Of a stretch of DNA of 64,000 bases, positions 20,225 to 29,100 are shown one piece after another. Numbering within the stretch: the first letter of the stretch is position 1; every line of letters starts with the position of its first letter. The notes beneath the pieces are model-generated. The model searched no databases and had not been told where the DNA came from. It saw nothing but the letters and a program-made list of their open reading frames with translations. A program made the translations under genes and the position numbers. Source of the DNA: DSWT01 sp035420085 (lineage in GTDB: Bacteria; Chloroflexota; Anaerolineae; B4-G1; SLSP01); NCBI GenBank assembly GCA_035420085.1, contig DAOLUH010000008.1:68592-132591 (forward strand). The letters are read 5' to 3'.

Positions 20225-21244
20225 TTAGCGGATGACCTCGTCGGCCTGCGCCAGGAGACTTGGGGGCACCGTCAGCCCTAATGTTTGCGCTGCCTTGTAG
20301 TTGATCTGCACGAAACTATCGGCTGAGACGACGGGGATGGTGCCAGCCGGCGTCCCTTTGAGAATCTTGTCGGCCAGCGGAGCGGCCAGTTTCCCCGCAT
20401 CAAACGGGACGACGTTCACGCCGAAAATCGCGTCGTGACCTTCCACCGACATAAAGGCGCCGCCGACAGGTATCTTGTGTTCGTCGGCAAACCTGCCGAT
20501 CACGACGAAATTGTCTGGGGTCACAGTGAGCGGCTCGGCGACAAATAAAATCGCATCCATACCCACGTCAGCCTGTTGCGCGCGCGCGCGCAGTTCTGCC
20601 TCGAGTTCGTCCGCGTTGTCGGCGGGAAACTCAATTATGGTTACGCCGGCAGCCTCTGCCACCGGTCGCAGGGCGTCGAGTTGCGGCTGCACAATCGGAT
20701 AGCCCCGCTGGTAAGGGATCCAGATGCGCTTGGCCCCCGGCGCAATCGCGCGCAGGATTTCAAAACGCTTGACCGCAATATCCGGGCCGGGGTAGCGCAC
20801 GCCGGTGATGTTTCCACCCGGCTCGCGCACGCTATCAACCATTCCCATCCCCTCGATCAAGGCAAAGTCAAAAACTACCGGGACATCGCTGCCTTGTGTG
20901 GCAGCCTTAGCCTCCATGGACGCCTCGGTGGGGAAAGCCAGGATCAAATCAACTTTGTCGGCAACGAACTTGTCAAGAATGTTCTTGTAAACGACCATAT
21001 CGAAGTCCGTCTCCTGCACGTCGTAGATGATATTTTCTCCCTCGACGTAGCCCAACTCGGACATGCCGGCCTTAAAGCCATCGGTGATAGGCGCAACGAA
21101 ATGCAGGCCCGACAGAATCCCCACCCGGTATACCCGGGGTTTTTTGGCGCCGCAACCGCTCATCAGCAAGGCCAACACAACAAAGATCGCCAACACCCTC
21201 CACCCCACTTTGATCCTATTGTAAAAACATCTACGCTCCATCAT
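20225..21244 (-). CDS. Orphan ABC-type substrate-binding lipoprotein (ABC_sub_bind family)
   Basis: The protein is 339 aa from ATG 21244, preceded by GGGAGGAAC; a longer frame to 21373 overlaps the upstream gene without a ribosome site. The signal sequence ends LLMSGC with the lipidation cysteine at residue 31, predicting a membrane-tethered extracytoplasmic protein. The mature part matches the TrpX/YtrF-like substrate-binding family: YRVGILSGLHFVAPITDGFK, a GYVEGENI segment, VPVVFDFALIEG, GGNITGV, and the C-terminal QINYKAAQTLGLTVPPSLL. These proteins usually sit beside a permease and an ATPase; neither is present here. It lies between two sensor genes in the same operon, with gaps of 35 and 27 nt. 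A role in presenting a ligand to a sensor is more likely than transport, but this is inferred. Confidence 0.92.
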   Translation of the reverse strand: MMERRCFYNRIKVGWRVLAIFVVLALLMSGCGAKKPRVYRVGILSGLHFVAPITDGFKAGMSELGYVEGENIIYDVQETDFDMVVYKNILDKFVADKVDLILAFPTEASMEAKAATQGSDVPVVFDFALIEGMGMVDSVREPGGNITGVRYPGPDIAVKRFEILRAIAPGAKRIWIPYQRGYPIVQPQLDALRPVAEAAGVTIIEFPADNADELEAELRARAQQADVGMDAILFVAEPLTVTPDNFVVIGRFADEHKIPVGGAFMSVEGHDAIFGVNVVPFDAGKLAAPLADKILKGTPAGTIPVVSADSFVQINYKAAQTLGLTVPPSLLAQADEVIR

Positions 21245-21279
21245 TTGTTGTTCCTCCCATACTAAACTTGCCAGATTGC

Positions 21280-22989
21280 TCAAAGCTCGGCTCGGGTGCG
21301 ATCCACATCTGTCTTTACGGACTCGGGATTCACCAAACGAACCACCAAATCTTCCAAAGATAATGCCTGACAAATCTGCTCGGCGGCCGTGCGCAGCACC
21401 GCTCCCATGTCCAACGTCTCACGAATGCGCCCGGACACCTGGCCGATCACCCGCTCGCGGGCGGCAGCGCGTTGCGAATCCTGATACAGCCGCGCGCTAT
21501 CCAAAGCGATGCCTAGCTGTTCGGTAAGCGATTCCACCAACGCGATTTCTTCAGATGTCCAGGCGCTGTGTTCACCGGGTTTCGTAAAGTCAATCACGCC
21601 GATGATCTCATTACGCACCTTGACCGGCACAGCCAACCGCCGCGCTTCTTGCGTATCCTGTATGACGCTGCCGGTCTGCAGGGCCGTTTCCATCTCTGGC
21701 AGCCATAGATCGCCGGCCGGAACAGTCGTCCGTTCGTCGCTGAAGAATCCCCTGGTTTGACTGGCGCTCAACAAGCTCTCCCACGCCCCACCGGTGATTG
21801 CGCCATAGGCGCGCCGCTCGACTTCAGCAACCTGGCGGGCCTGTTCAAAGAGTCGCGCATTGCTGATGGCGACGGCGACCTGGGCAGCCAAAGCCCGCAA
21901 TGTGCGCACATCTTGTTCGCTAAACACCCGCCCTTGCCGCCCCTGAACATCCAATACACCGATAATCTCGTTGCGGACGAGTAGAGGCAGAGCCAACTCA
22001 ACGCGCGTCTCAGGCAATTCTGCAACGCGCCGATAGGCTATACCCTGGTCAACATCCGCCACCAACCGGTCTTCACCCCGACGCGCCACCATGCCGACGA
22101 TGCCTTCGACGCCCACACGCACGCGGAATCCGCGGGTCAATAATTCATGCCCGTGACCAGAGACGGCGCGCAGTTCAGCCCAGTCGCCGGTCTCATCCAG
22201 CAGGTAGAGGCCCACGTGATAAAAACCATATTGCGCGCGGATGACGTCCACTACGTGCGTGAGCAAGGCTTGTGGATCGTCCATCACTGCCGCCGATTCA
22301 TAGGCCACAGCGGTCGTGGCTTGCAGATAATTGTTGGCGCGTTCAGAATCCCGGGTCCGTTCCTGCACTAAAGTTTGCAGCTCCCGTCTTTGGCTCTCGG
22401 ACTCGGCGGCGAAACGTTGGGCGCGCTGAATAGCGTCCGTCAACTGCCCCATCGCCAGATACAAGAGCAAAGCAGCAATGCCGTAGTTGACGGTGTGCGT
22501 TACCCAGTAGTTGACGGGGACATTCGGCGCTAGAGGGGGCGGTAAAACGCCCAAGATATCAGCGACAAAGGCAACCGTAGCGGCCACAAAGCTCCAGACA
22601 GCAACAACAATGCCAGCCCGCCCCCCCAACAAGAGCGCAGAGATCATAATCACAATGACGATTGTGGTGAAGCTGGTATTGACGACGCCGCCAAAAAGGA
22701 AGCCCATCACCACCAATACCAGCCAAAGCATAATGGATGTAAGGATTGACGCGGCGCGCACATACCCACGGCGCAAAATATACAGCGCGACGACGACCGG
22801 TACAAATAGAGAAACCCACGTGACGGTCATCACGGCATAATTGCGCAAGGCGATGACCACCACCAATGACGCCAAAGTAATCATGAGCGCCGTCCCCAGC
22901 AAGACCGTATGGACAAGACGCGCCACGCGATTCTTTTCTACGTCACCCTCAAATAGCGGTGGTTTGAACCAGCGGCGAAGCATCGTCAT
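21280..22989 (-). CDS. Six-helix membrane GAF sensor (LF-EGD leader)
   Basis: This is a 569-aa protein. ATG 22989 has GGGAGGG 8 nt before it. The leader MTMLRRWFKPPLFEGDVEKNR is a diverged form of the PPVF-DEDKTR leader of the 4612 and 23056 genes. Helices occupy about residues 28-195, and a coiled coil (ESQRRELQTLVQERTRDSERANN) follows. GAF1 near 260 reads FYHVGLYLLDETGDWAELRAVSG with IVGMVARRGEDRLVADVD. The half GAF carries RNEIIGVIDFTKPGEHS, and DSQRAAARERVIGQVSGRIRE starts the terminal segment. It is closest to the next gene upstream (23056-24759) over its full length, so the two look like a recent tandem duplication. A 66-nt gap separates them. Confidence 0.9.
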   Translation of the reverse strand: MTMLRRWFKPPLFEGDVEKNRVARLVHTVLLGTALMITLASLVVVIALRNYAVMTVTWVSLFVPVVVALYILRRGYVRAASILTSIMLWLVLVVMGFLFGGVVNTSFTTIVIVIMISALLLGGRAGIVVAVWSFVAATVAFVADILGVLPPPLAPNVPVNYWVTHTVNYGIAALLLYLAMGQLTDAIQRAQRFAAESESQRRELQTLVQERTRDSERANNYLQATTAVAYESAAVMDDPQALLTHVVDVIRAQYGFYHVGLYLLDETGDWAELRAVSGHGHELLTRGFRVRVGVEGIVGMVARRGEDRLVADVDQGIAYRRVAELPETRVELALPLLVRNEIIGVLDVQGRQGRVFSEQDVRTLRALAAQVAVAISNARLFEQARQVAEVERRAYGAITGGAWESLLSASQTRGFFSDERTTVPAGDLWLPEMETALQTGSVIQDTQEARRLAVPVKVRNEIIGVIDFTKPGEHSAWTSEEIALVESLTEQLGIALDSARLYQDSQRAAARERVIGQVSGRIRETLDMGAVLRTAAEQICQALSLEDLVVRLVNPESVKTDVDRTRAEL

Positions 22990-23055
22990 GGTAATTCCCT
23001 CCCGCTGCTTGTGCAGCCAGACATAGCGCCGGAAAAACGTTTGTAGTCGCCGTGG

Positions 23056-24759
23056 CTATATCGCACCATCATCCACCTCACGGACTTTTTTCGGCCTTGC
23101 CAGTTGCACGAGAACACCCTCCAAACCCAATGCCTGGCGCATCTCGTGAGCGGCGGTCTTGAGCACGGTATCCATATCCAAGGACTCACGCATACGCCCC
23201 GTCACCTGACCAAGCAATCGTTCGCGCGCAGCGGCGCGTTGCGTGTCCTGGTAGAGGCGCGCGCTTTCCAAGGCGATACCCAACTGCCCGGTCAATGACT
23301 CCACCAGCGCAACCTCTTCGGCTGTCCATACATCACCTTCACCCGACTTGGCAAAGTCAATGACCCCGATCACCTCATCACGCACTTTCACCGGCACGGC
23401 TAACCGCCGGACGTCATGGGAAGCCTGGACCGTTCCGCCAGTCTGCAAAGCTGCCTTCATCTCCGGTTGCCAGAGGTTGCCCGCCGGTGCGGTCGCTTCT
23501 GCAGTGCTCGAAAATCCAAGCGTCTCACTGGTACGCAACAAGTCTTGCCACGCTTCGGCGGTCAACACCCCGTAGGCGCGCCGCTCTACTTCTGCCGCCT
23601 GGCGCGCTTGTTCGACCAGGCGCGCGTTGCTGATGGCCATGGCGACTTGATCAGCCAATGCCTGGAGGGTCTGCACATCCTGCGCAGCAAAGGCGCGCAC
23701 TGCGGCGCTTTGTATATCCAAAACTCCGATGATTTGATTACGGGTTTGCAAGGGCAGTACCAACTCGGAACGCGTGTCAGGTAAGTCTTCCTGCCGCAAA
23801 TAGAGAGGTTCTTGTTCAACGTCCTCAGCCAAACGATATATTCCGCGCCGCACAACGTCGCCGATCATACCTTCCACGCCGGCTCGCAGACGAAAGCCGC
23901 GCGCCGCCAATTCCTGACCAGCGCCAGAGGCCGCGCGTAGCTCAACCCATTCAGCATTTTCATCCAGCAGGTGCAGACCGACATGGTAAAATCCGAACTG
24001 ATTCTGGATGATATTCACCACCCGGGCAAATAATTCCTGGGGATCACCCATCGCCGCCGCAGCTTCTCGCGCCACTGCGGTGGTCGCTTGCAGGTAGTTG
24101 ACATTGCGTTCCGAGTCCTGCGTGCGTTGGTGGACCAACAGTTGCAACTGTTCTCGCTGCAATTCCGATTCGGCGGTCAGCCGTCGGGCGCGCTGGAGCG
24201 CCGTGCGCAGATTGCGCATCGCCATATAGAGCAAGGCCCCGGACATCCCATAGTTCAGAATGTGGTTGACCAAAAAGGTCGTCGGGTCGTCGGGGCGCGC
24301 TGGGGCAGGTAAAAGGCCCGTTACTTCTACAATGTAAACGACAACGATCGCTGCAATGCTAACGACGGTAACAATGATTCCGCCCTGCCCACCTAACAAC
24401 AACGCGGCAATGATAATCACCAGTGTGACCGTGGTGTAGCCCGCGTTGACCACCCCACCAATAAACGCTCCGGATACCACCAGCACCAGCCACAGGGCGG
24501 CGACGATGATTACAGCAGCGACACGCACGTGACCGCGTCGCAACGACCACAGCGCCGCCAGCATCGGCACCATCATACTCACGTAAAGCGTCCCCATCAG
24601 CGCGTAAATCCGCAGCATAAGTATGACGACCAGCGAGGCCAGCGTGATCAACGTGATGAGGACCAGCAAAATCGTATTGACGAGGCTGGCGGTCTCAGTC
24701 TTGTCCTCATCGCCTGCAAACACCGGCGGCGCAAGGAATTGTCGGATGCGCATCCACAT
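23056..24759 (-). CDS. Six-helix membrane GAF sensor (PPVF-DEDKT type)
   Basis: The protein is 567 aa from ATG 24759 (MWMRIRQFLAPPVF), preceded by GAGGAGG. A TTG start at 24777 would add only MRRNVS and is unlikely. The leader continues GDEDKTETASLVN, then helices to about residue 190, then a coiled coil (ESELQREQLQLLVHQRTQ). GAF1 has FYHVGLHLLDENAEWVELRAASGAGQ and MIGDVVRRGIYRLAEDVE. The half GAF reads RDEVIGVIDFAKSGEG. DTQRAAARERLLGQVTGRMRE ends the chain, with VLVQLARPKKV after it. It is very similar to the following gene at 21280 throughout, including the membrane part. Confidence 0.9.
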   Translation of the reverse strand: MWMRIRQFLAPPVFAGDEDKTETASLVNTILLVLITLITLASLVVILMLRIYALMGTLYVSMMVPMLAALWSLRRGHVRVAAVIIVAALWLVLVVSGAFIGGVVNAGYTTVTLVIIIAALLLGGQGGIIVTVVSIAAIVVVYIVEVTGLLPAPARPDDPTTFLVNHILNYGMSGALLYMAMRNLRTALQRARRLTAESELQREQLQLLVHQRTQDSERNVNYLQATTAVAREAAAAMGDPQELFARVVNIIQNQFGFYHVGLHLLDENAEWVELRAASGAGQELAARGFRLRAGVEGMIGDVVRRGIYRLAEDVEQEPLYLRQEDLPDTRSELVLPLQTRNQIIGVLDIQSAAVRAFAAQDVQTLQALADQVAMAISNARLVEQARQAAEVERRAYGVLTAEAWQDLLRTSETLGFSSTAEATAPAGNLWQPEMKAALQTGGTVQASHDVRRLAVPVKVRDEVIGVIDFAKSGEGDVWTAEEVALVESLTGQLGIALESARLYQDTQRAAARERLLGQVTGRMRESLDMDTVLKTAAHEMRQALGLEGVLVQLARPKKVREVDDGAI

Positions 24760-24777
24760 ACTCACGTTCCTCCTCAA

Positions 24778-26169
24778 CTATACCGTCGGTTGATGGGTTT
24801 CGACCGCATCATCGTCGCGCACGGCCTCCGGTCGCGCCAGTTGGATGATGACGCCCCCCAGTCCCAAAGCCTGGCGCATCTCATTAACCGCGGTCTTGAG
24901 CACAGTTTCCATATCCAATGACGCGCGCATACGCGCCGTTATCGTACCGACCACTTGCTCTTGGGCGGCGCGGCGTTGCACATCATCGAACAGACGCAAG
25001 CTCTCGATGGTTTGCGCGAGCTGCCCAGTCACGTCTTCGATCAGGGCTAACTCTTCCGCAGTCCAGGGCCGCCCGTCGGGGTGCAGCCCGCCAAGCGCGC
25101 CCACTACTTGCCGGTTGATGACCAGCGGCACCGCAACACCTTCATCTTGCGCCACAAGCGCTCCGCTATCTACCGCCCGCGTCATTTGCGGCAGCCACTC
25201 CGCATCTGATGTGATCTGGTTTTGGCGATATGCAAATCCCGGCTGCACACGTCCCGACGCCATGACAGTTTCCCAGGCCTGTTCAGTGTAACGACGCTGC
25301 ACCTCCTGAGCCTGGGTCAACGCCTTGACCAGCGCCTCCACCGTAGAATTGAGGTATTCGCCCAGGGCGTGCAGTTCGCGGTCGCCTTCAACGTCTTCTT
25401 CCAGAACACCGACATCCACGCGGGCGGCGTAATCTCCGGCAGCGACACGCGACAGATAGTCGGCATATCCGGCGACGGTCTCGCGCAGGTGCAGCGCCGA
25501 GTGCGCTTCCCGTTCGCGCAGTTCGCGCTCGGTCAGGGCCAACTGCTCGGCCTGACGACTGGCTTGCGCCAGTTCCAAACCACGCTGCTGCTCTGCAGCA
25601 AGAGCGCGCCCGGTCTGGTTGACAAATGTCCCTGCCGCCAAAACGGTCACGATAAAAACCGCCATAAAGAAAACAATTTGAATCAACCAGACGGATGTTT
25701 CAGGTATCCGTGGTGGGCGCAACACCTGAGTGGCCTCCAAAATCGCCATGAGCAAATAAAGGATGCCAATGGCAACGGCGGCTTGACTCAATGGCCTGAA
25801 GCCACCAACCAGTCCGACAATCACCACTGCCATGACGAGACCCACTGTTACCGGGCCTGTCACGCCGCCGAGAAGATAGATGGCGACTGTCAGACCGCCA
25901 ATCAACCCGGAGGTGTAGACTGTAACCCCCGCGTTCAAGCGTTGACGGCGGATCAGCCATAAGCCAATGCCACTGAGGATGAGGAACACCACCGCCACTA
26001 CCGCGACGTAACGTCCCGCAAACTGTGATCCGGCGAACCACAAATTCATAAAAATGATCAGGAGGATCGCCGCGGCCGCCATTGACATCTGAATGACCAC
26101 GCGCGCCATCTGGGTGCGCAGGATTTGTTCTTGATCCATTTCAACTGGCGCTGACTGAGTGTTCGTCAT
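24778..26169 (-). CDS. Minimal membrane sensor lacking GAF1
   Basis: This 463-aa protein is the shortest sensor of the array. ATG 26169 overlaps the upstream stop as ATGA. A leader of about 25 residues is followed by six hydrophobic helices (to about residue 190) and a coiled coil rich in Glu and Arg. Where others have GAF1 there is only a HAMP-like helix pair (YADYLSRVAAGDYAARVDVG and ELHALGEYLNSTVEALVKAL). It then joins the normal linker (RRYTEQAWETVM), the shortened GAF (NRQVVGALGGLHPDG), DVQRRAAQEQVVGTITARMRA and IIQLARPEAV. It shows which parts are dispensable: the full GAF1 is missing but the half GAF and terminal segment are kept, pointing to the latter as the functional core. Confidence 0.9.
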   Translation of the reverse strand: MTNTQSAPVEMDQEQILRTQMARVVIQMSMAAAAILLIIFMNLWFAGSQFAGRYVAVVAVVFLILSGIGLWLIRRQRLNAGVTVYTSGLIGGLTVAIYLLGGVTGPVTVGLVMAVVIVGLVGGFRPLSQAAVAIGILYLLMAILEATQVLRPPRIPETSVWLIQIVFFMAVFIVTVLAAGTFVNQTGRALAAEQQRGLELAQASRQAEQLALTERELREREAHSALHLRETVAGYADYLSRVAAGDYAARVDVGVLEEDVEGDRELHALGEYLNSTVEALVKALTQAQEVQRRYTEQAWETVMASGRVQPGFAYRQNQITSDAEWLPQMTRAVDSGALVAQDEGVAVPLVINRQVVGALGGLHPDGRPWTAEELALIEDVTGQLAQTIESLRLFDDVQRRAAQEQVVGTITARMRASLDMETVLKTAVNEMRQALGLGGVIIQLARPEAVRDDDAVETHQPTV

Positions 26170-29100
26170 TTTTCCCTCTTCTCTGGCGCACCAGAATCGC
26201 TTCCCGGCCCAACATCTATTCGCGCCACCATCTCGGCGCCTAAGACCTCGCCTAATTGCCGGATCGCGCGTTGGATGGCCTCGTCCACCGTCAGCGCGCC
26301 GCGAATCTGGTCGGTGATCTGGCGGGTCAAACGCTCACGCCCGGCGGTGCGCTGTGTCTCTTCGAGCAAGCGCAACGTTTCGGCCACCATCCCCATGCGT
26401 TCGGCCACTGTCTCTACCAGGGCGATTTCGTCCTCGGTCCACTCGCGCCCGCCGTCCTCGTCGTGAATGCCCAAGGCGCCGATGATCTCACCGCGTTGTG
26501 TGATCGGGGCGACCAGCGCCGCATGATCATTGATCGGCGCATCACGACCCGACATCGCAACAGCGCCCTGCCGGGTCAGCGCCGCCCGGATCTCGGGCAG
26601 CACAGCCTGCGCGCCGCCCACGTCGCGCAAGGGCGTCACGCCGGGGCGCGTCACTTCATACTCAGAGGGCAACCCCGCTGCCCGATACCCCTGCCAGGCT
26701 TCATGCATATACTGGCGTTGTATCATTTCCAGATCGCGCAAGGCGCTCTGGGTCTGCTCGAACAAGCGGATGTTCGTGATGGCGTTGGCTAACTGGTCAG
26801 CTAAAGCTTGCAGCACGGTGATGTCTTCCGCGCCAAAGGCAGAGGCTTCGGTACTCTGGATGGTCAGCGCGCCGATGACGCCGCCGCGACTGACCAGCGG
26901 CAGCGCCAACTCCGAGCGCGTAGCGGGCAATAAGGGGTTCTCGAAGCGCACGGCCTCGGCGCCCACGTCCAGCGCAATGCGCGCCTGCCCCGTCGCCACG
27001 CACTGTCCAATCATTGAGGCGCCGCCGACTTCCAGACGATGGCCGCGCGCGATCATCTGCGCGCCGGCCTCGCCGGTCCCGGCGCGCAAGACCGCCCACT
27101 GCTGGCGGCGCGCGCTGGCAAATTCGGCCGGAACCTCTGACGTATCCACCAGAAACAAACCGGCGTAGTACAGGTCCAGTTGCTTGCGTAACAGTTCTAC
27201 GGCCTGCTGGATCAAGGTGTCTACGTCCAACACCTCACTCGCTATCCGCGCCACATCGGCCACCGTTTGGAGCTGCAGAGCGCGCCGCAGCATCACAGCT
27301 TCGGTGCGTTTGCGCTCAGTAATATCGCGGCCTATACCCACCAGTCCGGTAACCTTCCCTTGATCATCTCGCAAAAGCACTTTGGTGGTCAAGGTCCACA
27401 GGGGTTGTCCAGTGGGGTCCCGATTGAATTCTTCGTGAGTGAATATGGACTGCCCTGACTGGATAAGCGCCTGTTCGTCGGTGTAATAGCGTTCTGCTAG
27501 ATCTGCTGAATAAAAGTCAAAGTCGTTCTTGCCGAGCAGTTCGTCCGGCGTGGTGGCCCCCATTTGGCGAGCCACAGCTATGTTGGCGAGAGTAAATCGG
27601 CTCTCGACATCTTTGGCATAGACATGGTCTGGCAGATTGTCAATAAGCATACGCAACAGGTTGCGTTCCGCAGCCAACTGCATCTCTGCGCGTTTGCGCT
27701 CCGTGACATCGCGCGATATGCCGAAAGTACCGATGATTTCACCAGCGCGGTCGCGCATGGGCATCTTGATCGTCGTGACCCATGTATCAGGTCGGTCAGG
27801 CCACGTTTCACGCTCCTCGGTCTCCGGCATCGGTTCGCCGGTGCGGATGATGCGCTGCTCATCCTCGTAGGCGGGACGGGCATGATCCTCGGAGAAGAAA
27901 TCGAAGTCGGATTTGCCGATAATTTCTCTGGGATCGGATAAACCAAAGCGGGCAGTCTGTGAACGGCTCGCACGAATAAAGCGGCTCTCCCGATCTTTGA
28001 AGTAAATATGATCCGGGGTATTGTCCATCAGGGTGTCCATCAAGTACTGTTCAAGTTCCAGGGCTTCGTACAGCCGCGCATTCTCGATGGCGTTGGCAAG
28101 TTGATCCGCCAGGGTTTGCAGCACGGCGATGTCCTCCGTACTGAAAGCTGCCTCTCTGTCGCTTTGAATGGTCAACGCGCCAATGACGTCGCCCCGGCTA
28201 ATTAAGGGCAGCGCCAGTTCCGAGCGCGTGTCCGGCAGCAGTGGATGGGGCTGGCGCACTTTCTCCAGGCCCACGTCCAATGCGACACGGGCTTCGCGGT
28301 GGGCAACACACCAGCCAATCATCGAAGTACCGCCAACCAGCAGCCGGTGTCCCTGCGCCACCATTTGTGCGCCGGCCTCGCCCGTACCTGCGCGTAACAC
28401 GGCCCACTGCACGGCGGGATTTTCGGCATCGGCTTCCACAAGGAAGAGGCCAGCATAGTAGAGGTTGAATCGCTCGCGCACCAGGGTAACAACTTGTTGG
28501 ATCAAAACATCAGGCTCAAGCACCTCACTCGCAGCGCGCGCAACTTCAGCGGCAGTCTGTAATTGACGCGCACGGGCCGCCATCCGCTCGGTGAGCAGCA
28601 CCCCCTGCAAGGCACTGCTGATCTGCCCACGCAGCGCGTCATAGATCGAACCGTCGCGTGGGCCTAGCTCGAACAGCGCACGTCCAAGTTGCACATTCAG
28701 AAAGTGAAGCGGCACAACCACTATACTGTAGCGCCGCTCTGTCGGCAAGAGTCCATCCGGCGCAAGCTGGCACGAGGGAAAATGCGCCTTCGACTTCTCC
28801 TGAAATCCACGGACCCGGTCATAAGCCAACAACATCTGTGATCCAGCCGCGGGCGTTTGTTGATCAATGTAGAGCGAAAGATAGCTACTGGGGATATCCA
28901 ACCTGGATAACTCATAGGCTATCATATCTGCCAACGCATCAATGCTGACCGCAGTAATTAGAGTTTGACCGACGTCACGCAACGTCTGGTCGCGCCGCGC
29001 TGCCTGCAACCTTTGCGAAGCTTGCGCCTGTTGAGCTGCGCCGCCGATCATCACACGCGCCTGTTGGAACAGGTTCTCAACCTGCCACAAGACTGTCTGA

